Origin: JAYWIG01 sp043789035
GTDB lineage: Bacteria > Pseudomonadota > Gammaproteobacteria > Burkholderiales > Burkholderiaceae_E
DNA: 30,911 bases
Assembly (NCBI GenBank): GCA_043789035.1
Contig: JAYWIG010000301.1
Coordinates: forward strand, 1 to 30,911
Direction of reading: 5' to 3'
Below, piece after piece: positions 24,381 to 30,911 of this stretch. Positions within the stretch are counted from its first letter, which is position 1, and every line of letters starts with the position of its first letter. The notes beneath the pieces were generated by a model. It did not search any database and was not told where the DNA came from. It saw only the letters and a list, made by a program, of their open reading frames with translations. A program made the position numbers and the translations under genes.

Positions 24381-25178
24381 CTATCTCCAGTTCTTCTTTT
24401 TCTTCCAGCGACGTTCACCGCGAACACCAGTTTCTTTCATGCCAAGATAGAACTCTTTAATATCATCTTTCTCGCGCAAATTCGCACAAGTATCTTCCAT
24501 CACGATTCGGCCATTCTCAAGCACGTACCCAAAATCAGCCGCGTTCAAGGCCATGTTGGCGTTCTGCTCGACCAACAAAATAGTTGTACCGCGTTCACGA
24601 TTGATTCGCACCACAATTTCGAAAATTTCTTTGGTGAGCTTTGGGCTTAAACCCAGGCTAGGCTCATCCAGCAGAATTAAATCTGGGTTGGCCATCAGAG
24701 CACGCGATATCGCCAGCATTTGCTGTTGACCGCCCGAGAGCAGGCCAGCATCTTGCGTGGCACGCTCTTTCAAAATAGGGAAGTACCCAAACACAAGTTC
24801 AATATCGCGATTAATTTGGTCACGATCTTTTCGAGTGTAAGCACCCATCAAAAGGTTATCGCGCACTGATAAAAGCGGGAATACTTCTCGCCCTTCCGGC
24901 ACATGGCTTAACCCTTTTTGCACGATCACAGTTGGGTCGAGCGCAGTAATCTCTTCGCCTTTGAACTGAATCGAACCGCGGTTCGGGTCAATGATGCCAG
25001 AGATAGTTTTTAGAATCGTCGTTTTACCTGCACCGTTCGAGCCAAGCACCGTGGCGATCTCGCCCTTGGTGACTTTCAAGCTGGCACCACGAATCGCTTT
25101 AATAGGGCCGTAGGCGCTTTCAACGTTTTGTAGTTGCAAAATGGTTGGTGCGGCGTTATTAATTGCTTGATCTATCAT
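24381..25178 (-). CDS. livF: ABC transporter ATP-binding protein LivF
   Basis: A 265-residue nucleotide-binding subunit. Walker A is GSNGAGKTT, the signature is LLSGGQQQM, and Walker B is LILLDEPSLGLSP, with the LivF-typical HVPEGREVFP Q-loop region. The C-terminus has a basic tail (RRWKKKKNWR), seen in LivF proteins of several betaproteobacterial acid-transport clusters. Its ATG overlaps the livG stop by four bases (ATGA). It pairs with LivG to energise the LivHM channel. Confidence 0.95.
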   Translation of the reverse strand: MIDQAINNAAPTILQLQNVESAYGPIKAIRGASLKVTKGEIATVLGSNGAGKTTILKTISGIIDPNRGSIQFKGEEITALDPTVIVQKGLSHVPEGREVFPLLSVRDNLLMGAYTRKDRDQINRDIELVFGYFPILKERATQDAGLLSGGQQQMLAISRALMANPDLILLDEPSLGLSPKLTKEIFEIVVRINRERGTTILLVEQNANMALNAADFGYVLENGRIVMEDTCANLREKDDIKEFYLGMKETGVRGERRWKKKKNWR

Positions 25179-25996
25179 GCCGCCACCCTACGCAGGTTCG
25201 ATACATCATCGGCTGTACCTAAATACGCTTCGATTACACCAGGGTGCGCTTGCACTTCGGAAGGCAATCCGAGTGCCAACATTTCACCCTGATTCATAGC
25301 CAACACCCGATCAGACACTTTCGATACCAGTGACATATCATGCTCAACCATGAGCACGGTAATTCCTAAGTCGTGCTTAATGTCTTGAATCCAAAACGCC
25401 ATGTCGTCGGTTTCTTCAACGTTCAAGCCAGAAGATGGCTCATCGAGCAACAACAACTTCGGTTCTGTCGATAACGCTCTAGCAAGCTCAACCACTTTAC
25501 GTACACCATACGGCAAACCAGCCACCATGGTTTCGCGGTACTTTTGAATATCGAGAAAGCCGATCACCTCTTCGACTTTTTCTCGCGCTTCGATTTCCGC
25601 TTTGCGGGCTGCGCCGGTGAAAAGCATATTCTGCAAAAGGCTTGTTTTACGATGGGTGTGGCGGCCAATCAAAAGGTTTTGCAAAACAGTGGCGTGTTCG
25701 AACAATTCAATGTTTTGAAAGGTTCGTGCTATGCCTAGTTTTGCAATGCTATGCGGCGGTTCTTCAGTCAACTTAATACCCGCATAGTCGATCTCGCCGG
25801 TCGTTGGCGTATAGATTCGGCTAATCAAATTAAACACCGTCGTTTTGCCCGCACCGTTCGGGCCAATGATGGTAAAAACTTCGCCCTTTTTAACGTCGAA
25901 GCTTACCTTGTTCACCGCCAAAACACCGCCAAACCGAACGCTTAAATCTTTCGCGCTCAGTAAGATGTCGTCGCTCATGCTAACAGCTGTACTCAT
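25175..25996 (-). CDS. livG: ABC transporter ATP-binding protein LivG
   Basis: A 273-residue nucleotide-binding subunit. Walker A is GPNGAGKTT and Walker B is LLLLDEPSSGLN, with the LivG features GIARTFQNIELF and a C-terminal HPGVIEAYLGT. The signature region reads LPYGVRKVVELARAL, as is usual in this subfamily where the canonical LSGGQ is relaxed. The ATG at 25994-25996 is ten bases after the livM stop, and a second Met at codon 7 is possible. Confidence 0.95.
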   Translation of the reverse strand: MSTAVSMSDDILLSAKDLSVRFGGVLAVNKVSFDVKKGEVFTIIGPNGAGKTTVFNLISRIYTPTTGEIDYAGIKLTEEPPHSIAKLGIARTFQNIELFEHATVLQNLLIGRHTHRKTSLLQNMLFTGAARKAEIEAREKVEEVIGFLDIQKYRETMVAGLPYGVRKVVELARALSTEPKLLLLDEPSSGLNVEETDDMAFWIQDIKHDLGITVLMVEHDMSLVSKVSDRVLAMNQGEMLALGLPSEVQAHPGVIEAYLGTADDVSNLRRVAA

Positions 25997-26006
25997 AACA
26001 ACTTGC

Positions 26007-27083
26007 TCATCTCAAACGATCCGATTTCTGGAAGCTCTTTTGCCGTTTAAACATACCGCGTCTATAAAATGGGAACATCTGGAAATATGTTCTCACTTTT
26101 AACCAACGGCCATACATACCGAGTGGTTCGAACAGCACAATCGCGATCAACACCACGCCATACACCAGGCCTTTAAAGCCAGGAGCCATGGCCACGAACT
26201 CGGGTAAAAAGCTCTTTGATGCATTAATGAGCTGCGGCATAACGATTAAGAATATCGACCCTAAGAACGCACCATGAATTGAACCTAAGCCACCAATTAC
26301 CACCATCAGAAGCAAATCGATACTTTGAAGAATATCGAATTGGTCAGGTGACAAGAACTTAATGTTGTGCGCATACAAGGCACCCCCGATACCGGCAAAC
26401 GCTGCCGATATCGCAAACGAAAGCGTTTTGTATTGCGCCAAGTTAATGCCCATACTTTGCGCAGAAATTTCCGAATCGCGAATCGCCACAAACGCCCTAC
26501 CTGTTGCTGATCGTAAGATGTTCACGATAATTAAAGTGCAACCAACCGCAATCACAAAACAAACGAAGTAAAACTCGGTACTGCTCGAAGCGTTCCAACC
26601 AAAAATGTTTGGTGCTTTGGCTTGCAAGCCGGAGTTACCGCCGGTGACAGATTCCCAGCGCGAGAATACTTCTTGAACGATGAAGCCAAAGGAGAAGGTT
26701 GCAATACCAAGGTAAATACCCTTAACTCGCAATGCTGGCAAGCCAACGACAACACCTACTAAAGCCGATAGCAGCGCCGATGCAAGCAACGCAAATACAA
26801 AAGGAACACCCATGTTCGTAAGCACAGCCTGCGTATAGGCACCTACTCCTAAGAAGGCGGCATGGCCCATCGAGAATTGGCCCGTGAAACCCGCCAATAA
26901 CATCAGCCCCAAGCCCACAATGCCGTAAATCAACACAAGCGTAAATTGTGCCAACCAATACTCTGACACTAACCAAGGGGCAGCGGCCAACGCAACTAAT
27001 AAAAGGCCATACCAAAACGTATGCCCACCATGTTTAGCAAGCTTAATGTCTTGCGCGTAATCGGTCTTAAATAAAAATCTCAT
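26007..27083 (-). CDS. livM: ABC transporter permease LivM
   Basis: A 358-residue permease with about nine to ten hydrophobic segments. The family motifs GLGLMLLAGFTGQFSMGHAAFLGVGAY and ALRVKGIYLGIATFSFG are present, together with GRAFVAIRDSEISAQSMGIN, the cytoplasmic coupling loop that meets the ATPase. It forms the membrane channel with LivH. The C-terminus has an unusually long basic tail after the last helix (about 30 residues rich in Arg, Lys and Phe). The ATG overlaps the livH stop by one base (TAATG). Confidence 0.94.
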   Translation of the reverse strand: MRFLFKTDYAQDIKLAKHGGHTFWYGLLLVALAAAPWLVSEYWLAQFTLVLIYGIVGLGLMLLAGFTGQFSMGHAAFLGVGAYTQAVLTNMGVPFVFALLASALLSALVGVVVGLPALRVKGIYLGIATFSFGFIVQEVFSRWESVTGGNSGLQAKAPNIFGWNASSSTEFYFVCFVIAVGCTLIIVNILRSATGRAFVAIRDSEISAQSMGINLAQYKTLSFAISAAFAGIGGALYAHNIKFLSPDQFDILQSIDLLLMVVIGGLGSIHGAFLGSIFLIVMPQLINASKSFLPEFVAMAPGFKGLVYGVVLIAIVLFEPLGMYGRWLKVRTYFQMFPFYRRGMFKRQKSFQKSDRLR

Positions 27084-27958
27084 TAGACCTTTTTGCGCAG
27101 CTTTTCGCCGAACAACCCATTAGGCTTCACCATCAACATAAATAACACCACTACATAAGCAGCAATATCTTTAAAACCTTCGGGCAAGTAAAAGCCCGAC
27201 AACGACTCGACAACACCAATAATGATGCCTCCAACAATTGCACCAGGAAGACTACCGAAGCCACCAACCACCGCCGCCGGGAATGCTTTCAGACCGATGA
27301 AGCCCATATTTGCGTGCACGAAAGTGATCGGTGCGAGCAAAAGACCTGCAATCGCAGCAACAGCCGCTGACAAGCCCCAAATCAAACCATTCAAGCGACG
27401 AACCGGAATGCCCATGTAGTAAGCAGCCAACTGGTTTTGAGACGATGCCTGCATCGCAATTCCCAACTTGCTGTACTTAAATAGCGCGTAAAGCAAGGCA
27501 CACAAAATAGCGGTAGACACAATCACCACGAGCTGCTCGATGTTGATAACCAAGCCACCAAGCTTACTAATTTGGTCTTTATAAGGTACCTGCAAAGTAT
27601 GTGTTTCGGTACCGATATTAGGAATCATCGTAATCAAGCCGCGAGCCACGTAGCCAATGCCGATGGTTAACATCACCACTGAAAAAGCAGGTTGCCCCAG
27701 CACTGGTCGAATGACCACACGGTCCAACAATATGCCGAAAACGGCCATACCCAAAATGGCGCTAATAACGGCTAACCAAAACGGAAAACCGAAGAACGAC
27801 ATACATGCCAAGCCGCCAAACGCACCCAACATCATCATTTCGCCTTGCGCAAAAGTAACGGTTTCAGTGGCTTTGTAAATAAGCACAAAGCCGAGTGCGA
27901 TAAGCCCATAGATGCAGCCCACGGCCACACCACTCAATAAAAGTTGAACGAACTGCAA
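27083..27958 (-). CDS. livH: ABC transporter permease LivH
   Basis: A 291-residue permease with about eight hydrophobic segments and the family motifs GCIYGLIALGFVLIYKATETVTFAQGE and GRLGIAMQASSQN-like coupling sequence (LGIAMQASSQNQLAAYYMGI). It forms the channel with LivM. The initiation codon is TTG (27956-27958), not ATG. A GGGGGAG ribosome-binding motif lies four bases upstream, and the residue alignment to other LivH proteins begins exactly there, so the TTG is well supported. The 78 bases upstream, before the dehydrogenase stop, are AT-rich and may hold a secondary promoter, though no convincing -35/-10 pair is visible. Confidence 0.94.
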   Translation of the reverse strand: MQFVQLLLSGVAVGCIYGLIALGFVLIYKATETVTFAQGEMMMLGAFGGLACMSFFGFPFWLAVISAILGMAVFGILLDRVVIRPVLGQPAFSVVMLTIGIGYVARGLITMIPNIGTETHTLQVPYKDQISKLGGLVINIEQLVVIVSTAILCALLYALFKYSKLGIAMQASSQNQLAAYYMGIPVRRLNGLIWGLSAAVAAIAGLLLAPITFVHANMGFIGLKAFPAAVVGGFGSLPGAIVGGIIIGVVESLSGFYLPEGFKDIAAYVVVLFMLMVKPNGLFGEKLRKKV

Positions 27959-28036
27959 GTGTCTCCCCCGTCTATATACTTTTTGATCGGGTAATTATTT
28001 TTTGAACAACAAATTTCTAATACCGTAATTTATAAC

Positions 28037-29191
28037 CTATTTTTGCGCTCCTAGCCCCATCGATCTTGTAATTACTTCTTTCATAATCTCGTTCGTGCCA
28101 CCGTAAATGCGCTGAACACGTGCATCGGCCCAAGCTCTAGCCACAGGGTACTCCCACATATAGCCGTAGCCACCATGCAGCTGCAGGCACTCGTCGATCA
28201 CCTTGCATTGCAAATCGCTGCACCAGTATTTCGCCATAGAAGCAGTGGCAGTATCGAGCTTACCCGCCATCAACACTTCGGTGCACTTGTCGACAAATAC
28301 TTGGGCTATCTGCACTTCAGTTTGCATCTCGGCCAATGTAAATCGCGTGTTTTGAAAACTCGCGACTGTAGTGCCGAACACCTTGCGCTCTTGCACATAT
28401 TTAATGGTTTGATCGATGATGCTTTGCGCCGACGCAATCGCACTAATCGCAATTTGTAGTCGCTCCCAAGGCAACTCTTGCATTAAATAGATAAAGCCTT
28501 GGTTCTCATTGCCCAGCAACGCTGTCGCCGGTACACGCACGTTATCGAAAAAAAGCTCGGCGGTATCTTGGGCCTTCATGCCCACTTTTTTAAGCCGCTT
28601 GCCTTTTGCAAATCCAAGCGTACCCGCTTCGATGAGAAAAAGCGACGTACCTTTTGCGCCAGCAGCAGGGTTGGTTTTAGCCACAACGATGACTATATCG
28701 GCATGCCAGCCATTAGTAATAAAAATCTTCGAACCATTGACGATGTAGTCGTCGCCATCCTTTGTGGCTGTTGTGCGAATTCCTTGCAAATCGCTGCCTG
28801 CAGCAGGCTCGCTCATGGCAATTGCTCCAATCATTTCGCCGGTTGCCATCTTGGGCAGGTAATGCATTTTTTGCGCGTCACTACCGTAGCGTTCGATATA
28901 AGGCACCACGATTTCGGAATGAAGGCTAAAGCCCAACCCGGTTGCGTTCACTCTGGCGACCTCTTCCATCAAAATCATTTGGAAAAGCTTATCGGCACCC
29001 GAACCACCGTAAGCTTCGGCCAGGCTAGTGCACAGAAAACCATTAGCGCCAGCTTTACGCCAAATTTCGCGGTCTACATAACCCTGCTCTTCCCAAGCCT
29101 CGTGGTGTTCGAGTACTTCTTTTTCTAGGAACTTGCGAAAGCTGTCACGAAATTGTTCGTGATCTTCGCCGAATAGGGTGCGTGGAATCAA
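28037..29191 (-). CDS. Acyl-CoA dehydrogenase, long-chain type
   Basis: A 384-residue FAD-dependent acyl-CoA dehydrogenase, apparently the first gene of the minus-strand transport operon. The FAD-region motif AMSEPAAGSDLQGIRTTATK, the substrate-region LPWERLQIA (Glu as the likely catalytic base, as in long-chain and isovaleryl enzymes) and a C-terminal RIYGGTNEIMKEVI are visible. The start is TTG (29189-29191) behind a strong GAGGAG six bases upstream. Homologs commonly begin with MIPRTLF, as here. It is diverged from the two dehydrogenases at 17610-19942. It lies divergent to the thiolase, with which it shares a 115-base promoter region. Confidence 0.93.
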   Translation of the reverse strand: MIPRTLFGEDHEQFRDSFRKFLEKEVLEHHEAWEEQGYVDREIWRKAGANGFLCTSLAEAYGGSGADKLFQMILMEEVARVNATGLGFSLHSEIVVPYIERYGSDAQKMHYLPKMATGEMIGAIAMSEPAAGSDLQGIRTTATKDGDDYIVNGSKIFITNGWHADIVIVVAKTNPAAGAKGTSLFLIEAGTLGFAKGKRLKKVGMKAQDTAELFFDNVRVPATALLGNENQGFIYLMQELPWERLQIAISAIASAQSIIDQTIKYVQERKVFGTTVASFQNTRFTLAEMQTEVQIAQVFVDKCTEVLMAGKLDTATASMAKYWCSDLQCKVIDECLQLHGGYGYMWEYPVARAWADARVQRIYGGTNEIMKEVITRSMGLGAQK

Positions 29192-29306
29192 ACTTATCTC
29201 CTCGATTTTTAGATACTTTTTTATTTTCTAAATAATACGGTGAGTCTGAGCAGTTTATTTTTGTTAACCTTATGTTTTTAGCTAATACGTCACGTTGGAG
29301 TTGAAT
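29192..29306. promoter_or_regulatory. Divergent promoter region between the transport operon and the thiolase
   Basis: These 115 AT-rich bases lie between the TTG of the minus-strand dehydrogenase and the ATG of the thiolase. A minus-strand TATTAT (about 29234-29239) and a plus-strand TTGTTA (29261-29266) with TAATAC (29283-29288) are weak promoter candidates. I see no copy of the TetR-upstream palindrome from 11541-11560 here. Confidence 0.4.
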
Positions 29307-30512
29307 ATGCCCGAAGCCTTTATCTTTGATGCCATCCGCACACCTAGGGGGCGAGGCAAGTCATCTGGCTCATTGCACGAGGTAAAGCCTGTGAAGCTGC
29401 TTACCGGCGTAATGGCCGAATTACAGCAGCGCAACAAACTCGATACCTCAAGAGTGGAAGATGTGGTTATCGGATGCGTTACTCCCGTGGGTGACCAAGG
29501 TGCCGTGATCGCAAAAACAGCCGCGCTCGCCGCAGGTTGGGATTGGAAAGCTGCGGGTGTACAGATCAATCGCTTTTGCGCCAGCGGCCTAGAAGCCGTG
29601 AACATGGCCGCCTCCAAAGTACGGTCTGGCTGGGAAGATTTAATTGTTGCCGGTGGTGTTGAATCAATGTCACGTGTGCCCATGGGCAGCGACGGTGGCG
29701 CATGGGCGCTAGACCCTGAAACCAACATCAACACCCGCTTTATGCCGCAAGGTATTGGTGCTGATTTAATCGCCACACTCGACGGCTATAGCCGCGAAAT
29801 GGTCGATCAATTCGGCGTCGATTCGCACCGCAAAGCAGCCATCGCTCAAAAAGAAAATCGCTTTGCCAAATCCTTAGTCTCAGTAAAAGACGATTTAGGC
29901 ATCGTTATCTTAGATCGCGATGAAACAGTTAGGCCAGAAACCAGTATCGCTGGCCTAGGCGCACTCAAACCCTCTTTCGAAAAGATGGGTGCAATGGGCT
30001 TCGATTATGTAGCACTGCAAAAATACCCGCAGGTCGAACGAATCAATCACGTACATCATGCCGGCAACTCTTCAGGCATCGTTGACGGCGCTGCGCTCAT
30101 GCTGATAGGTAACGAACAAATTGGTCGCGAATTGGGTTTAACAACACGCGCTCGAATTGTGTCGGTCGCCCTCACTGGCACGGACCCAACCATTATGTTG
30201 ACTGGCCCTGCCCCAGCAGCGCGAAAAGCGTTGCTAAAAGCCGGATTAACTGCCGACGATATCGATCTGTTCGAGGTGAATGAAGCCTTCGCCGCAGTCG
30301 TCATGCGCTTTATGAACGAACTACATATTCCAGATGAAAACATTAATGTAAGCGGCGGCGCGATTGCGATGGGGCACCCACTAGGCGCAACGGGTTGCAT
30401 GATTTTGGGCAACCTAATCGATGAGCTTGAAAGACGCAACTTGAAACGCGGTTTAGCCACGTTATGCGTTGGTGGCGGTATGGGAATTGCTACGATTATT
30501 GAGCGGGTTTAA
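29307..30512 (+). CDS. Acetyl-CoA acyltransferase (thiolase)
   Basis: A 401-residue thiolase that cleaves 3-ketoacyl-CoA with CoA, or condenses two acetyl-CoA in reverse. The nucleophile Cys91 is in NRFCASGLEAVN. The other catalytic motifs NEAFAAVVMRF, GGAIAMGHPLGATG (His) and LCVGGGMG (general acid/base Cys) are intact. The ATG at 29307 has GGAG at 29297-29300, six bases upstream; an earlier TTG at 29295 includes that ribosome-binding site and is rejected. It would perform the last step of the beta-oxidation reactions encoded in the window, although no 3-hydroxyacyl-CoA dehydrogenase of the usual type is visible here. Confidence 0.95.
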   Translation: MPEAFIFDAIRTPRGRGKSSGSLHEVKPVKLLTGVMAELQQRNKLDTSRVEDVVIGCVTPVGDQGAVIAKTAALAAGWDWKAAGVQINRFCASGLEAVNMAASKVRSGWEDLIVAGGVESMSRVPMGSDGGAWALDPETNINTRFMPQGIGADLIATLDGYSREMVDQFGVDSHRKAAIAQKENRFAKSLVSVKDDLGIVILDRDETVRPETSIAGLGALKPSFEKMGAMGFDYVALQKYPQVERINHVHHAGNSSGIVDGAALMLIGNEQIGRELGLTTRARIVSVALTGTDPTIMLTGPAPAARKALLKAGLTADDIDLFEVNEAFAAVVMRFMNELHIPDENINVSGGAIAMGHPLGATGCMILGNLIDELERRNLKRGLATLCVGGGMGIATIIERV

Positions 30513-30724
30513 CGCGAACTCAAACCTGCCATGCTGGAACCAGATACGAGCTGTACACTGCTTGCAAGTACTTCGCTCCTACGTTTCTGGGCCTGTTCAG
30601 TCCACGACTTCTTGGCAGAAACGGCCGGTTGTAGATTGGCCATGAACTTCTCAATTAGACGTGCCCTAGCCTCAGGCGGTAGGTTCAACACTTCAGATTC
30701 AAGATCAAAAGTAGATGTTGCCAT
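30509..30724 (-). CDS. Antitoxin-like addiction-module protein, apparently orphan
   Basis: A 71-residue protein resembling the short 'putative addiction module component' family. It has the hallmark LNLPPEARARLIEKFMANL, a following Trp (SWTEQAQKRRSEV) and a C-terminal VQLVSGSSMAGL segment. Such antitoxins normally precede a RelE/ParE toxin gene, but downstream on this strand lies the convergent thiolase, whose stop codon overlaps this one. No toxin is encoded there, so the gene seems orphaned. The start is the ATG at 30722-30724; a TTG at 30736 is possible. The same frame stays open to the window edge, so a longer or fused protein cannot be excluded. Confidence 0.6.
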   Translation of the reverse strand: MATSTFDLESEVLNLPPEARARLIEKFMANLQPAVSAKKSWTEQAQKRRSEVLASSVQLVSGSSMAGLSSR

Positions 30725-30736
30725 TCTATTCGCCAA

Positions 30737-30911
30737 CTCAAAGAAGATAGCTATCCAGGCACAGCTTCCAGTTAGAGCGCGGTGTCCATCGGCGAAATCT
30801 GCGCAGTTTACAAGTAACCGGTAACTAAGCGGCGTTATATGCAGTTTTAGTGAATTGATGTAGGTCAGATCGAAGCGGGTTTTCGGCGAAGAGTCGCTTC
30901 CAATGTCTAGG
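30737..30911. other. Unassigned right-edge sequence
   Basis: No confident gene is seen in these 175 bases. The minus-strand frame of the antitoxin-like gene is open throughout (about 58 further codons to the edge) but the predicted residues look unlike a conserved domain and have no clear start. A near-palindrome centred on ACCGGT lies at about 30814-30827. It may be intergenic sequence or the end of a gene beyond the window. Confidence 0.3.

Noticed and set aside
30770..30850. Possible integron attC site (GGCGTTATATGC next to AACTAAGC)
   Set aside because: The end resembles an attC core, but I could not find the complementary left arm within 130 bases on either side, and the 7-base core does not fit GTTRRRY well.
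1..30911. CRISPR arrays, insertion sequences, prophage genes
   Set aside because: I saw no regularly spaced repeats, transposase-like proteins or phage structural genes on either strand.

Overview
The window looks like chromosomal DNA from a Gram-negative proteobacterium, most likely a betaproteobacterium of the Burkholderiales type with moderate GC content. This rests on three things. The type II secretion genes are arranged as in Burkholderia, with gspC turned around and facing gspG. thyA and folA form a tight pair. A branched-chain-type ABC transporter operon carries an embedded acyl-CoA ligase and sits beside acyl-CoA dehydrogenase and thiolase genes. The genus cannot be named from the sequence alone.

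Positions 60-10709 (minus strand) hold a nearly complete type II secretion system, transcribed gspG-H-I-J-K-L-M-N-D-E-F. Most junctions are 1-4 base stop/start overlaps (TGATG or ATGA). gspC (10729-11487) is read the other way. Only 19 bases separate the two start codons, and the candidate promoters there have overlapping -10 elements. The prepilin peptidase (GspO/PilD) is not in the window.

Positions 11575-13639 (plus) carry a TetR-family regulator with a likely self-operator, thymidylate synthase, dihydrofolate reductase and a tRNA-Arg(CCU). A two-domain fasciclin lipoprotein (13843-14853) and a stand-alone 'core MetE' methionine synthase resembling MesD (14933-15955) follow. A terminator-like hairpin lies between them. 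A HAD-fold protein that has lost its catalytic aspartates (15961-16641, minus) converges on the synthase.

Positions 16697-20755 (plus) form an acyl-CoA catabolic operon: a PECR/AtuB-like SDR, an AtuD-like acyl-CoA dehydrogenase, a second divergent acyl-CoA dehydrogenase and a PaaG-like enoyl-CoA hydratase/isomerase. It ends in what appears to be an internally deleted thioesterase gene (20752-20885). A small membrane protein gene (20892-21110) lies on the other strand.

Positions 21229-29191 (minus) form a second catabolic block, in transcription order acyl-CoA dehydrogenase, livH, livM, livG, livF, AMP-forming acyl-CoA ligase and periplasmic binding protein, closed by a strong terminator. A thiolase (29307-30512) is divergent from it. 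Together the genes suggest uptake of a carboxylic acid, CoA activation, alpha,beta-dehydrogenation, hydration and thiolytic cleavage, with regulation by a TetR-type factor possible but unproven. The window ends with an orphan antitoxin-like gene. I found no CRISPR array, insertion sequence, prophage or rRNA. The most unusual items are the degenerate HAD protein, the decayed thioesterase, the bidirectional gspG/gspC promoter, the MesD-like synthase without a visible MesX partner, and the unidentified substrate of the acyl-CoA island.
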